Source: Massilia sp. W12 (lineage in GTDB: Bacteria > Pseudomonadota > Gammaproteobacteria > Burkholderiales > Burkholderiaceae_D). From it: a stretch of DNA of 64,000 bases. Shown here piece by piece: positions 27,378 to 37,440 of this stretch. The DNA lies in the NCBI RefSeq assembly GCF_037300705.1, contig NZ_CP147776.1, forward strand, positions 3,286,001 through 3,350,000, written 5' to 3'. The translations under genes and the position numbers were made by a program. Each line of letters opens with the position of its first letter. Within the stretch, counting starts at the first letter, position 1. Under the pieces are notes generated by a model. It was not told where the DNA came from and ran no database searches. It saw only the letters and a program-made list of their open reading frames with translations.

Positions 27378-29032
27378 AGCGCCTCCAGCACGCTCTGCGC
27401 AGCGGCGGGCAATAGGCGGCGTTGCAATTTGCCGTTTTGATTGCGCGGCAGGGCCGCCACCGTCAGCCAGCGGCGCGGCATTTTATACGCCGCCAACACT
27501 TGCAGCCGGCGGCGTACATCCTGCTCCAGCGCCGCGCTCCAGACGGCGCCCTCTTGCAACACCAGCAAGGCCGCCAAAATCTGCCCGCGCTGCGCCTCCG
27601 GCAACAGGCAGACTGCCGCTTGCGCGACTTCGGGCTGGCCTTGCAACAGCAATTCGACTTCCAGCGGAGCCAGATTATGCCCATCCAACACCAGCAGATC
27701 ATCGCAACGGCCATGGAAAAAAATCCAGCCCTGCGCATCCATATGCGCCGCATCCCCGCTCAGATTCCAAGCCTGCTGCACATACTCGCCCTGGCGGCCG
27801 GAATCGCCTTCGCGCCAATAGCGGCAACCGCTCGGCCCCTGCACCGCCAGCCGCCCCGGCACGCCCGGCGCACAGGCTTGGCCGGCCTGATCCAATACCG
27901 CCACCCGGTAAGGCGGCAAGGCGCGCCCCAGGGCGCCGGGCGGGGCCGCCTGCCCGCTGGCGGGGCCGGCGATAAACACATGCAACATTTCGGTGGCCCC
28001 CAGCGCATCCAGCAGCGGAACATGGCTGGCGTCTTGAAACGCCTGCCGGGTGGCCTGCGGCAAGGCTTCGCCAGCGCTGATGGCCAGGCGCAAGCGCGCC
28101 GGCGGCAAATCCAGGCGCGCCAGCTGGCGATAAAACAGGGGGGAAGAAAAACACAGCGTCGCGCCGCAATCGCGCGCGCGCTGCCAAAACGCCGCCGGCG
28201 GCAGATGCGGCCCCAACAGCGCCGCCGCGCCATGCGCTAAAGGAAACAAGAGCAATCCGCCCAAGCCATAGGTGAAGGCCAGCGAAGGGGTGCCGCTGCA
28301 GACATCGTCGGCATGCAGCTGCAGATGGCGCGGAAAATAGTCGCATATCGCAAACAAGGCGCGCTGGTCATGCGCACACAATTTAGGCTGACCGCTGCTG
28401 CCTGAGGTTTGCGCCAGCAGGCAGATATCGTCCGGTGCGCCGGCATGCAGCGGCGCGGCGGGCAAATCGCGCCCGGCTTGCGCCAACTGCCAGAGGTCGC
28501 CGGTTTGCGCGCTGAGGGCATCGGGCGGCAAGTTCAGGGTCGGCGGCGGTTCACCCTCGCAGGCGGCCAGCCATTCCGGCAGCAAATCCGGGTCGCACAG
28601 CATCAAGCTGATTTCCCCCGGGCCAAAGCGTGCGCGCAATTTCGCCAATTCATGCCGGCGCAACATCGGCCCGCACAACAGCACTTGCGCGCCCTGCCGC
28701 CACAAGGCCAGCACAGCGGCTCCCAGCATGGGCGAATTCGGCGCATACAACAGCACCCGGCTGCCGGCCCCTATGCCCTGCCCCACCAGCGCCGTGGCCA
28801 GCAATTCGCAGCGCGCCGCCAGCGCCGCATAGCTCAAGCGCTCATGCACACCGATCAGCGCCGTGCGCGCGCCAAAGCGCGCCAGCGCGTCGGCCCCTAA
28901 CAGCCATTCATATAGATTGAATTGCGGCGGCAGCGCCGGCTGCGCCAAAAACAGCGGCCAATCCTGCGGCGGCGGTAAATCAGCCAGCGCGCGGCCAAGT
29001 GCTGATGCGGGAGAAGAGTGCAAAGCGGACAT
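27374..29032 (-). CDS. Aryl-CoA ligase (benzoate/2-aminobenzoate-CoA ligase family)
   Basis: 552 residues from the ATG at 29032 (MSALHSSPASALGRALADLP); alternative starts at 29059 or further upstream lack support, and no strong ribosome site is seen at any. ANL adenylate-forming enzyme: FNLYEWLLGADALARFG near the N-terminus, P-loop LLAQTSGSSGQPKLCAHDQ, A5-type motif LDALGATEMLHVFIA, FHGRCDDLLVLDGHNLAPLE and NGKLQRRLLP with the C-terminal catalytic lysine. It activates an aromatic acid with ATP and CoA and is the first gene of the operon. Substrate (anthranilate, benzoate or other) is inferred only from context. Confidence 0.87.
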   Translation of the reverse strand: MSALHSSPASALGRALADLPPPQDWPLFLAQPALPPQFNLYEWLLGADALARFGARTALIGVHERLSYAALAARCELLATALVGQGIGAGSRVLLYAPNSPMLGAAVLALWRQGAQVLLCGPMLRRHELAKLRARFGPGEISLMLCDPDLLPEWLAACEGEPPPTLNLPPDALSAQTGDLWQLAQAGRDLPAAPLHAGAPDDICLLAQTSGSSGQPKLCAHDQRALFAICDYFPRHLQLHADDVCSGTPSLAFTYGLGGLLLFPLAHGAAALLGPHLPPAAFWQRARDCGATLCFSSPLFYRQLARLDLPPARLRLAISAGEALPQATRQAFQDASHVPLLDALGATEMLHVFIAGPASGQAAPPGALGRALPPYRVAVLDQAGQACAPGVPGRLAVQGPSGCRYWREGDSGRQGEYVQQAWNLSGDAAHMDAQGWIFFHGRCDDLLVLDGHNLAPLEVELLLQGQPEVAQAAVCLLPEAQRGQILAALLVLQEGAVWSAALEQDVRRRLQVLAAYKMPRRWLTVAALPRNQNGKLQRRLLPAAAQSVLEAL

Positions 29033-29110
29033 CGGGCAAGCCCACGGAAAAGCGCGCATTGTAGGGGGAATCGGACGCGGCGGCAACCAGGGCCGGGCGC
29101 AGCCTGCTTT

Positions 29111-29133
29111 GCGACTGAAATCGCGCTCACAAC
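29111..29133. repeat. REP-like element, single copy
   Basis: GCGACTGAAATCGCGCTCACAAC in the gap between the lipoxygenase and the aryl-CoA ligase matches 19 of 23 bases of the element at 55808-55830. The GCGAnTnnAnTCGC core can form a small hairpin. Such elements resemble the 'GTGGGAGCGACTTCAGTCGC' family dispersed between genes in many proteobacteria. Confidence 0.45.
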
Positions 29134-29255
29134 AAATAGACAAGCTGGTGGCATTACTATGAAACTGGCGCCAGCCGCGCTTGATTTGCAGGAGGGGGAT
29201 TTCCCTATGTCTGCCGGCGCCGCCCAAGCGGCGGGCGGCGTCCGTATTGTCCCCC

Positions 29256-31151
29256 TCAAATATTAATCGAGGCTGGAATCCTGCTCGGCAGCAGATAGGG
29301 ATAAGGATGGCGTTGCGTGTTGCGCAAATTGATTTCCGCTTCCACTTCCTGCAAGCGCTGCTGGAAAGCTTCCAGCAAGGGTTGCACTTCGGGGTCGTGC
29401 AGCCAATTCGGATAGGGGAAGTGATTGCTCTTGTATTCGCCCAGCTTGCGGTAATACACCGAACCCAGCAAATACAGAATATTCAATTGCTCAAAGGCGA
29501 TTTTCAGATCCGGCAGGACTTGCAGCCAGTCTTGCATATTCAGCCCGGCTTGCTGCGCCGGCAGGTCGGCCCAGGCGGCGCCGGTGAACAGCGGACTGTA
29601 AATTTCCAGATCAAATTGCGGGAAATTCACCGCCGCATGCTGTGCGCTGGCGGTAAAAATGGCCATGGTCAAGACTTCGGCCAATTCCTCGCGGTTGCGC
29701 GGGGCGCTAAAGCCCTTGAGCAAACCATCTTCCTGCAAGCTCTTGCTCCAGGCGCTCAATTCACAATCGTCGCGCAGCGCTGCTTCATCGGCGTAATACA
29801 GCCAGACATAATTGCGGCACCATTCCTCAATCGCGCCCCATACCAGCAAAGCGTCGTCGCGATAAGGAAAATACGGCAGGCGCGCGACATCATCCAGGCC
29901 GCGCCGGCGTAAGTCGGCGGGCAACATGTTTTGCGTAAAATCAAAAGCCAGACGGTCGCCGCCAGCGCTTTTTTGCAATTCCTCAATCTTGGCGCCGAAG
30001 ATGTGGTCAATCGCCCCGCCCGGCGCGATCAGGCTGGAGGCGGCCAGGCTGTTGATGAATAAGCTGCCTTCGCAATGCGGCAGCAGCAGTAAATTGATGG
30101 GATGTTCCGGGGCCAGCTCGCGATGGGTGGCGACGGTGAAGGCTTCCATCACCAGATGGGTGCGCGCCAGATGGGCGAACAGTTCATGGTAGTTGGTGGC
30201 GGCAACCTGGACGATGGATTTGGCGAATTGCCAGCCCCAGTACAAAGGGTCTTGCGGCACGCGGCTGGCGATAAAGGTGGGGAATTTGCGCCCATCCTGG
30301 CCGCATTGAATCGCCACCGGCAGCAATTCTTTTTCATTTTTCGGCAGCACAAACAGCACCATGGGCGCAAATACTGTCTTTTTCTTGCCATCGACTTCGA
30401 CCGGGGCATGGGTCAGGCTTTCCAATTCGGCATAGTCTTCCCAGAACAAGCGCCCTTCGCGCAGCGCGTCTTGCAGATTGTCGCCGCCGCTGCCCTGGGC
30501 GAATTCGGCTTCGCTTAAGCGGAATTTTTCCGGCCAGGCATCCAAAGCGGATAGCAACATGGGGTTGGGGCCGGCGACGCGCATGCGCGAAAAAATCCGG
30601 TCGTCCAGCGTATCCTGCGCGATTTCCGGCACGGCGATGGTGCGAAACAGATCTTGATACGCTTGCAGGCTGTGCGGCTGGCCGTCTTGCTGCTCGGCAA
30701 AACGCTGCTGGATTTCCTGCAGGCGCTGCCATTGGCCTTGCAGCGCGCCTTGGCTGGGCGCAATCAGGGTGCGCAGGGCCTGGGCGGCCCCGGCCAGCAA
30801 GCCGGCGCCATCTTTTTCATGGCGTTTGTGATGTTCCTGCATGGCGCTGCGCAATTTGGACAATTCCTCTTCAACTGCCTCTTTTTCATCATGCGCCAGC
30901 AAATGCGCCAGATTGGCCAGGGCGTTTTCCAGAATGGCGAAAGCGCTGCCGCCGACTTTCACCAGCCATTCCAGGGTGGGATCATCATGCAGCGGGACTT
31001 TGGCCGCCATCGGCACCCCGACCACATTCGGAATCTCGCGGCTCCACAAATAGGTGTCGCGCTGTTTGGCCAAGGCTTCCTGGCGTTCTTGCTGTTGGGC
31101 TGGATTGCTGTCTTGCGGTAAAAGCGGTTTGCTGCGGGGCAAGTCAAACAT
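29256..31151 (-). CDS. Bacterial lipoxygenase
   Basis: 631 residues; AGGAGG precedes the ATG. All five iron ligands expected from plant and animal lipoxygenases are in register: H327 and H332 (HLARTH, the HX4H motif), H505 and N509 (QHAAVN, HX3N) and the C-terminal isoleucine I631 (IPASINI). The catalytic helical domain occupies about 170-631; the N-terminal part (1-165) is helical and charged rather than a PLAT beta barrel, and no signal peptide is seen. It should oxygenate polyunsaturated fatty acids to hydroperoxides. Most bacteria lack this enzyme and its substrates. It stands alone, between the aryl-CoA operon and tilS; regiospecificity cannot be read by eye. Confidence 0.93.
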   Translation of the reverse strand: MFDLPRSKPLLPQDSNPAQQQERQEALAKQRDTYLWSREIPNVVGVPMAAKVPLHDDPTLEWLVKVGGSAFAILENALANLAHLLAHDEKEAVEEELSKLRSAMQEHHKRHEKDGAGLLAGAAQALRTLIAPSQGALQGQWQRLQEIQQRFAEQQDGQPHSLQAYQDLFRTIAVPEIAQDTLDDRIFSRMRVAGPNPMLLSALDAWPEKFRLSEAEFAQGSGGDNLQDALREGRLFWEDYAELESLTHAPVEVDGKKKTVFAPMVLFVLPKNEKELLPVAIQCGQDGRKFPTFIASRVPQDPLYWGWQFAKSIVQVAATNYHELFAHLARTHLVMEAFTVATHRELAPEHPINLLLLPHCEGSLFINSLAASSLIAPGGAIDHIFGAKIEELQKSAGGDRLAFDFTQNMLPADLRRRGLDDVARLPYFPYRDDALLVWGAIEEWCRNYVWLYYADEAALRDDCELSAWSKSLQEDGLLKGFSAPRNREELAEVLTMAIFTASAQHAAVNFPQFDLEIYSPLFTGAAWADLPAQQAGLNMQDWLQVLPDLKIAFEQLNILYLLGSVYYRKLGEYKSNHFPYPNWLHDPEVQPLLEAFQQRLQEVEAEINLRNTQRHPYPYLLPSRIPASINI

Positions 31152-31249
31152 AGGGCCTCCTGATGGCGGGTGGATGGATGTTGCAACGCATCAGATTCTA
31201 AACCCCTGCGCAAGCCTTGTCTGTTACGCGTGATTACAGCGCTGGCCGC

Positions 31250-32629
31250 TTAATCGGCCTGCCAGCGCAGCAGCCAGCGCGCGCCGCCCTGCCCCATGTG
31301 CGCAGCCTCCATGCCGATCCCGCCGACATACAGCAAGCCGGCTTCGCTCTGCAGCAACGGCAGCCAGGGGCGCTCCCAAGGCGGCACGGCGGCGCTTTGC
31401 CAATGTTGCCGCAGGCTGCGCCTGGGCCGGCCCCACAGCTTGAGTTGATAGCCGGTTTGCGCCATGCGCGTCTGCAAGGACAGGGTTTGGCTGCGCAACC
31501 ATTCTTGCGCAAAGCCGGCTTCATGCGTTGGCGCAAAATGCAAGCTGCCATGCCAGGCCGGGAAATCCAGCCGCAGCTCGCCTTGCCAGCGGAAGTCGAG
31601 GCGCGGCGGCGCGGCGGCGCGCAGATCCAGCCGCGCAGTCAGATAGAGATGCTCGCGGTAGCGCCGCAGTTGTGCGCTTTCCAAGGTGATGCAGACCGCA
31701 GCGTCGGGGTCTTGGCTTGCGCTTTGGCGCCAGATTTCACGGCTTTGCGCGCTCGATGGCATGCGCTGACCGTGCGCGCCCAGCCAATAGCGCAACAAGT
31801 TTTCACGCCGCGCCGGCGACATCGCAAACAAATCGGCCAGCGCCAGGCGCCGGGTGTGGGCCGGCGCGCTTGCGCTAAGCTGCGCCCAATCGCGGGCGGT
31901 GTATTCCTGCAGCAATTCCAAGCTTTGCTGCAAATTCGCCGCACTGCGCGCAAAACAGGCGGAGGCGGCGGGAAACTCTTGCGCTAACTGCGGCAAAAAA
32001 TGCAGCCGCAGCGCATTGCGCGCATACGCCGGGTCTTGATTGGATTCGTCTTCGATATGGCGCAAGCCCTGCGCCTTGGCCCAGGCTTGCAATTGGCTGC
32101 GCGAAAACGGCAGCAAGGGGCGCAAGCGGCTCAGGCCATCGGCGCTGTCGCGTTGTTGCGCAGCCATGCCGGCCAGCCCGGCCAGGCCGGCGCCGCGCAG
32201 GGCCTGTAAAACAAAGGTTTCGGCCTGGTCGTCCTGATGATGCGCCAACAGCAAATGCGCCACCTCATGTTCCTGGCACAGCTGGGCCAGCGCGGCATAA
32301 CGCGCCTGACGCGCCGCCTGTTCCACGCCCTGCGCTTGTAACGCTGGTGCACTCAGGCAAACCCGGCGCGTGGCGAAGCCGATTCCCAGCGCCTGCGCAC
32401 TTTGTTCGCAATGCGCCAGCCAGGCGTCGGCATGCGGGCTGAGCCCGTGGTGGATATGAAAGGCAAACAGGCGGATCTCAGCTTGGCTTTCAGCCCAGCG
32501 CGAAAGCAATGCCAGCAGCACGCACGAGTCCAGCCCGCCGCTATAGCCCAGCGCCAGCCGGGCCGGACAGCCGGCGGCGCGCCATTGCGCGTTCCAGTGC
32601 TGCTCAAAAGCATGGCTCAAGGTACTCAT
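31250..32629 (-). CDS. tilS: tRNA(Ile)-lysidine synthetase
   Basis: 459 residues. PP-loop SGGLDS at 30-35, followed by FHIHHGLSPHADAWLAHC, LLAHHQDDQAETFVLQALRG and RPLLPFSR, all TilS signatures; an about 200-residue C-terminal region contains the tRNA-binding domains. It converts C34 of the CAU anticodon tRNA(Ile) to lysidine with ATP and lysine, which is essential for AUA decoding. It lies downstream of accA but beyond a strong terminator (32757-32786), so it probably has its own promoter in 32630-32756. Confidence 0.95.
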   Translation of the reverse strand: MSTLSHAFEQHWNAQWRAAGCPARLALGYSGGLDSCVLLALLSRWAESQAEIRLFAFHIHHGLSPHADAWLAHCEQSAQALGIGFATRRVCLSAPALQAQGVEQAARQARYAALAQLCQEHEVAHLLLAHHQDDQAETFVLQALRGAGLAGLAGMAAQQRDSADGLSRLRPLLPFSRSQLQAWAKAQGLRHIEDESNQDPAYARNALRLHFLPQLAQEFPAASACFARSAANLQQSLELLQEYTARDWAQLSASAPAHTRRLALADLFAMSPARRENLLRYWLGAHGQRMPSSAQSREIWRQSASQDPDAAVCITLESAQLRRYREHLYLTARLDLRAAAPPRLDFRWQGELRLDFPAWHGSLHFAPTHEAGFAQEWLRSQTLSLQTRMAQTGYQLKLWGRPRRSLRQHWQSAAVPPWERPWLPLLQSEAGLLYVGGIGMEAAHMGQGGARWLLRWQAD

Positions 32630-32756
32630 GGCGCATCAACCGGATGAACCGGATAACAGCGTAGCAAAGGGGGAACAGGCGCAGGCCGGGTTGCGCACGG
32701 CGATAACCCGGCGTCCGACACCATTCGCACCACAAACAAACCCGCCCCCGCGCACA

Positions 32757-32786
32757 AACAAAAACGCGCGGCATGCCGCGCGTTTT
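32757..32786 (-). terminator. Rho-independent terminator of accA
   Basis: A perfect 26-base palindrome (32761-32786, arms AAAACGCGCGGCA/TGCCGCGCGTTTT) lies 17 bases past the accA stop. Read on the minus strand, the stem is followed by TTTTTGTTTG. GC-rich stem plus T-run is the textbook form. Confidence 0.88.
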
Positions 32787-32803
32787 GCGAGAAAATGCCG
32801 CGC

Positions 32804-33778
32804 TTATTCCGGCGCATTGGTTTCCTTGAATTTGCCATACGCCATCAGCTTTTCATGCCGGGCAGCAAGCAAATCCTTGGTTTTCATGCCCTGGAATTGG
32901 CGCAGGGTGTCGGCCAATGCGCGTTTGAGCAGGGAAACCATTTGCTTGGGGTCGCGGTGTGCGCCGCCCAGCGGCTCGCTGACGATTTTGTCAATCAGGC
33001 CCATGGCTTTGAGGCGGTGCGCGGTTAAGCCCAGAGCTTCCGCCGCATCAGATGCTTTTTCCGAGGTTTTCCACAAGATCGAGGCGCAGCCTTCGGGCGA
33101 AATCACGGAATAAGTGGCGTATTGCAGCATCAGCACCGAGTCCGCCACCGCAATCGCCAGCGCGCCGCCGGAACCGCCTTCGCCGATGATGGTGGCGATC
33201 AGCGGCACCTTGAGTTCCGCCATCACATACAGATTATGTCCAATCGCTTCGGACTGGCCGCGCTCTTCAGCGTCAATGCCGGGGAAGGCGCCGGGCGTAT
33301 CGACGAAAGAGAAAATCGGCAGATTGAATTTTTCCGCCAGCTTCATCAGGCGCATTGCCTTGCGATAGCCTTCCGGCTTGGGCATACCGAAATTACGCGC
33401 TGCGCGCTCCTTGGTGTCACGCCCTTTCTGATGCCCGATCACCATGCAAGCCTGGCCATTGAAACGGGCCAGACCGCCGATCACCGACAAATCATCCGCA
33501 TAGGTGCGATCGCCATGCAATTCATGGAAATCAGTAAAAATGCCTTGGATGTAGTCGAGGGAGTAAGGACGTTGCGGGTGGCGGGCGATTTGCGAAACTT
33601 GCCAGGGAGTGAGTTTGGCGTAGATGTCTTTGGTGAGTTGCTGGCTTTTCTTTGCCAAGCGCTCGATTTCCTCAGAAATATCAACTGCCGAATCATCCTG
33701 TACGAAGCGCAACTCCTCAATTTTGGTATCCAGCTCTGCTATTGGCTGTTCAAAATTGAGGAAAGTGGGTTTTGACAT
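32804..33778 (-). CDS. accA: Acetyl-CoA carboxylase carboxyltransferase subunit alpha
   Basis: 324 residues (E. coli AccA has 319) from the ATG at 33778, preceded by AGGAG at a five-base spacing; the GTG two codons upstream overlaps that site. Diagnostic segments: [81 protein letters not shown]. With AccD it transfers CO2 from carboxybiotin to acetyl-CoA, the first step of fatty acid synthesis. A strong terminator follows. Confidence 0.97.
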   Translation of the reverse strand: MSKPTFLNFEQPIAELDTKIEELRFVQDDSAVDISEEIERLAKKSQQLTKDIYAKLTPWQVSQIARHPQRPYSLDYIQGIFTDFHELHGDRTYADDLSVIGGLARFNGQACMVIGHQKGRDTKERAARNFGMPKPEGYRKAMRLMKLAEKFNLPIFSFVDTPGAFPGIDAEERGQSEAIGHNLYVMAELKVPLIATIIGEGGSGGALAIAVADSVLMLQYATYSVISPEGCASILWKTSEKASDAAEALGLTAHRLKAMGLIDKIVSEPLGGAHRDPKQMVSLLKRALADTLRQFQGMKTKDLLAARHEKLMAYGKFKETNAPE

Positions 33779-33873
33779 TTTCACTCCTTTTTTTGTTGGA
33801 TTTGCGCAACAAAAACAACAGGCAAATCATTTTCTTCTGGCGTTTTGCGCCGACAGCGGATTGTGCCACGTCA

Positions 33874-34488
33874 TCAGGCAATGGGCAAGGGTTCTAAACT
33901 TTGCCACATATACCATACGGCCACGCTGCGCCAGGGTTCCCAATTGGCGGCCACTTCGCGCGCATCGCTGCGCGAGACCGGCTCGCCGGAAAAGTAATTC
34001 AGACTGATGGAACGGATCAGGGCGGCGTCATCCAAAGGCAGCACATTCGGGCGCTGCAAATTGAAGATCAAAAACATTTCCGCCGTCCAGCGTCCGATGC
34101 CGCGCACCTGCATGAGTTGCGCAATCACGCTTTCATCATCCATTTCCTGCCAGCCGGCGCGATCCATGGCCGGCAGGCGCTGCGCCAGGTCGAGCAGATA
34201 TTCCAGCTTGCGCTTGGATAAGCCGCAAGCGCTCAACAGCGCAGGATCAGTGGCCAGGATCTGCTCAGGCGAGCAGGCCGGGCACACTTCCAGCAAACGC
34301 AACCAGGTCGCTTCCGCCGCCTTGGCCGAAATCTGCTGCGATAAAACAGACTGGGCCAGGGTGCGGAAAGCATCGCCGCGCGCCATGATGTGCGCGTCGC
34401 CGAATTGCGGAATCAGGCGCGCCATGATACGGTCGCGCGCGGCCAGTTCTGTTCTGGCCTGTTCCCAAAAGTCAGGGGCTGAACTCAT
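33874..34488 (-). CDS. DNA-3-methyladenine glycosylase II-like (HhH-GPD)
   Basis: 204 residues from the ATG at 34488, which overlaps the cysS stop by ATGA. Helix-hairpin-helix with [15 protein letters not shown] followed by the catalytic aspartate region [26 protein letters not shown] is the usual N-terminal helix. It lacks the N-terminal beta domain of E. coli AlkA (282 residues) and is of the shorter type. It excises alkylated purines in base excision repair. No iron-sulphur cysteine cluster is seen, which separates it from Nth/MutY. Confidence 0.88.
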   Translation of the reverse strand: MSSAPDFWEQARTELAARDRIMARLIPQFGDAHIMARGDAFRTLAQSVLSQQISAKAAEATWLRLLEVCPACSPEQILATDPALLSACGLSKRKLEYLLDLAQRLPAMDRAGWQEMDDESVIAQLMQVRGIGRWTAEMFLIFNLQRPNVLPLDDAALIRSISLNYFSGEPVSRSDAREVAANWEPWRSVAVWYMWQSLEPLPIA

Positions 34489-35867
34489 GCAGCGCGCCAC
34501 TCCGTGCGGCCGCCCGGTTTGTCTTCCAGCACCACGCCTTTTTCCAGCAGCTCAGCGCGGATGCGGTCAGCTTCGGCGAATTGCTTCGCCGCCTTGGCCT
34601 GGCTGCGCGCCTCAATTTGCGCCTCAATCCAGGCGGCATCCAGGGTTTTCACCTGAGCCTGCAAAAATTCCTGCGGGTCGCGCTGCAAGATCCCCAGCAC
34701 TGCGCCCAAGCCCTTGAGCTGGGACGCCAAACGCGGATCACGTTCGCGATTGAGCTTGCCGGCCAATTCAAACAGCGCGGCCATCGCCAGCGGAGTATTG
34801 AAATCATCATCCATCGCATCGCGGTAGCGTGCGGCGTATTCCTCATCCCAATCCCAGCCCGAACCGTCAGACGGGCAATCTTTCAAGGCGGTGTACAGGC
34901 GGGTCAAGGCTTGCTTGGCGTCGTCCAGATGGTGGTCGGAATAATTCAAGGGGCTGCGGTAATGGGTGCGCAGCATGAAGAAGCGCAGCACTTCGGCGTC
35001 GTATTCTTTGAGCACGTCGCGGATGGTGAAGAAATTGCCCAAAGACTTGGACATTTTTTCGCCATCGACTTCCAAAAAGCCGTTATGCAGCCAGAAACGC
35101 GCCATCTGGCCGCCGCTGGCGCCTTCGGATTGCGCGATTTCGTTTTCATGATGCGGGAACACCAGATCCAGGCCGCCGCCATGAATATCAAACGGCTCGC
35201 CCAGCAGGCTGCAGGCCATGGCCGAGCATTCGATATGCCAGCCCGGACGCCCGGAGCCATACGGAGAAGCGTATTTGACATCCGCCGGCTCTTCCGGCTT
35301 GCTGGCTTTCCACAACACAAAGTCGAGCGGGTCTTGCTTGGCGCCATCGACCTCAACACGTTCGCCGGCGCGCATATCGTCCAGATTGCGGCGCGAAAGT
35401 TTGCCGTAGCCCTCCAGCTTGCGCACGGCGAAATTCACATCGCCATTCGCACTCTTATACGCCAAGCCCTTTTGTTCAAGGGTTTGGATGATGGAGAGCA
35501 TTTGCGGCAAAAATTGGGTGGCGCGCGGGTTGTCGCTGGCCGGCAGAATATTCAGCTTCTCGATGTCTTCATCCATGAGCCGGATAAAACGCTCGGTCAG
35601 ATGGGCGATCGGTTCATTGTTTTCCACCGCGCGGCGGATGATTTTGTCGTCAATATCCGTAATATTGCGCACATAGCGCACAGCGTAACCGGACTGCTTC
35701 AGCCAGCGGTGCACAATATCAAACGCCATCAGCATACGCGCATGGCCGACATGGCAATAATCATAAATCGTCATGCCACAGACGTACATGCCCACCTGAC
35801 CCGGATTCAGTGGAACAAACACTTCTTTCTCGCGTGACAGCGAATTATAGATTTTCAACGAACTCAT
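34485..35867 (-). CDS. cysS: Cysteinyl-tRNA synthetase
   Basis: 460 residues (E. coli 461). The ATG at 35867 has GGAG six bases upstream; the longer frame does not fit the family. Class I signatures: CHVGHAR (HIGH equivalent) near residue 37, [10 protein letters not shown] (KMSKS), zinc-site cysteines in [11 protein letters not shown] and ECSAMAC, and [15 protein letters not shown]. It charges tRNA(Cys). The overlapping downstream gene is a DNA glycosylase, an arrangement common in this bacterial group. Confidence 0.97.
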   Translation of the reverse strand: MSSLKIYNSLSREKEVFVPLNPGQVGMYVCGMTIYDYCHVGHARMLMAFDIVHRWLKQSGYAVRYVRNITDIDDKIIRRAVENNEPIAHLTERFIRLMDEDIEKLNILPASDNPRATQFLPQMLSIIQTLEQKGLAYKSANGDVNFAVRKLEGYGKLSRRNLDDMRAGERVEVDGAKQDPLDFVLWKASKPEEPADVKYASPYGSGRPGWHIECSAMACSLLGEPFDIHGGGLDLVFPHHENEIAQSEGASGGQMARFWLHNGFLEVDGEKMSKSLGNFFTIRDVLKEYDAEVLRFFMLRTHYRSPLNYSDHHLDDAKQALTRLYTALKDCPSDGSGWDWDEEYAARYRDAMDDDFNTPLAMAALFELAGKLNRERDPRLASQLKGLGAVLGILQRDPQEFLQAQVKTLDAAWIEAQIEARSQAKAAKQFAEADRIRAELLEKGVVLEDKPGGRTEWRAA

Positions 35868-36101
35868 CAATAGCTCCGGGCCTGTGCGTAAAAACAGTAT
35901 GGGGAAATTGGCAAAGGAACAGGCGCAGGCAAGGCGGAAAAAGCCATGCAAACGCCCGGCACGAAGGAAGGATTATCGCATGATTTTTCAGGCTGCGCGC
36001 CAAACCGAGATGTAACGGATTTCCTGCAAGCAAGAATTGCGGGGCGGGACAGCCTGCCGCGCGCCGTTTTATGCACAGTGTCACGCAGTTTGATTCTTCT
36101 T

Positions 36102-36110
36102 TGGTAGAAT
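36102..36110 (+). promoter_or_regulatory. Candidate extended -10 promoter of the TPR/L,D-transpeptidase run
   Basis: TGGTAGAAT contains an extended -10 (TGn then TAGAAT) in the cysS/TPR divergent gap. No good -35 hexamer is seen 17 bases upstream. An ATG at 36109 lies inside this element, which argues that translation begins further down. Prediction by eye only. Confidence 0.4.
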
Positions 36111-36135
36111 GCCGAACTTCGCTCAAAGTCTCTTG

Positions 36136-37440
36136 ATGAAACCCATGCAACTCTTGCCAGCAAGTTTTCTGCCCCCCCGATCAAAAACCTTGCCTTCAGC
36201 GTCACGCTCTCTGAAGTGGCCGCGCTTGCGTCATGGCGCCCTGGCCCTGCTCAGCGCGACGGTATTCGGCATGGCGGCCCTGCCTGTGCAGGCGGATGAT
36301 TTTTCCGATGTCAGCAAACTGATCCGCGCCGGCCAGTTCAATGATGCCTTGAGCAAGGTTGACGCCGTTTTGGCGCAACGCCCGAAAGATGCGCAAATGC
36401 GTTTCTTGAAGGGTTTGATTCTGACTGAGCAAAACAAGAACCCGGAAGCGATTGCGGTCTTCACCAAGCTCACAGAAGACTATCCGGAATTACCCGAACC
36501 GTATAACAATCTGGCGGTGCTGTACGCCGCCAGCGGTCAATATGACAAGGCGCGCGGCGCGCTGGAAGCGGCTATCAAAACCAATCCGACTTACGCCACC
36601 GCGCATGAAAACCTGGGCGATGTGTACGCCAAGCTGGCCAGCCAGTCGTATGACAAGGCGTTGCAACTGGATTCCGCCAATAACAGCGCCAAATCCAAGC
36701 TGACCATGGTGCGCACCCTGGTTGGCAACAGCAGCAGCGCAGCGCTGCCCAAGGCCGGCGCGACGACGGCGGCCAAGGCCAGTCCAAGCCCGCTGCCGCC
36801 GGCCAAACCGGCAGCCAGCCCCAGCCCGACAGTGTTGGCGGCGGCCAGCCCGGCCCCGAGCGCCAGCCCGGCCAAGCCGGCGGCCAGCCCGGCCCCAGCC
36901 GCCACCCCCAGCCCGGCCAAGCCGGATCCGAAGGCCGAAGCGAAAGCGGCGGCAGAGGCGAAAGCCGCCGAGGCCAAGGCAGCGGCAGAGACCCGCGCAC
37001 GCGAATTGGCTGAGGCGAAAACCGCCGCTGAAAACAAGGCCCGCGCAGAGAAAGCGGAAAAACAGGAGGCGGCGCGCAAGGAAGAGGCGCGCGCCAATGT
37101 GGAACGCGATGAAGTCTTGAAAGCAGTCAATGCCTGGGCCCGCGCCTGGAGCGCAAAAGACGTGAAAGCCTATCTGGCCGCATACGGCAATGATTTCCAA
37201 ACGCCCAACGGCGAAGCGCGCAAAGCCTGGGCCGAAGAGCGCAAGGGAAGAATTGAAAGCAAGGGCAAGATCAGCGTGCAGATTGAAGATGCGAAAGTCA
37301 GCATTGAAAACGGTCAGGCCACGGTGAAATTCCGCCAACTGTATAAATCTGACCGTTTGAGCGCCAACAGCCGCAAAATTCTGGTCTTAACGCGCCAGGG
37401 CGGCAAATGGCAAATCAAACAGGAACGCCAGGCAAGCTGA
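36136..37440 (+). CDS. Exported TPR protein with C-terminal NTF2-like (Cds6-type) domain
   Basis: About 434 residues from the ATG at 36136; a start at 36109 would lie within the candidate -10. A basic N-terminus and hydrophobic stretch (GALALLSATVFGMAALPVQA) form a long signal peptide or anchor. TPR-like repeats (about 55-190: FNDALSKVDAVLAQRPKDAQ, PYNNLAVLYAASGQYDKARG) are followed by a Pro/Ala/Ser linker, an Ala/Lys/Glu-rich helix and a C-terminal domain of about 105 residues (VNAWARAWSAKDVKAYLAAYGNDF) of the SnoaL/NTF2 kind. The same C-terminal domain type ends the next gene, which overlaps by TGATG, so the two likely act together on the cell wall. Confidence 0.85.
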   Translation: MKPMQLLPASFLPPRSKTLPSASRSLKWPRLRHGALALLSATVFGMAALPVQADDFSDVSKLIRAGQFNDALSKVDAVLAQRPKDAQMRFLKGLILTEQNKNPEAIAVFTKLTEDYPELPEPYNNLAVLYAASGQYDKARGALEAAIKTNPTYATAHENLGDVYAKLASQSYDKALQLDSANNSAKSKLTMVRTLVGNSSSAALPKAGATTAAKASPSPLPPAKPAASPSPTVLAAASPAPSASPAKPAASPAPAATPSPAKPDPKAEAKAAAEAKAAEAKAAAETRARELAEAKTAAENKARAEKAEKQEAARKEEARANVERDEVLKAVNAWARAWSAKDVKAYLAAYGNDFQTPNGEARKAWAEERKGRIESKGKISVQIEDAKVSIENGQATVKFRQLYKSDRLSANSRKILVLTRQGGKWQIKQERQAS

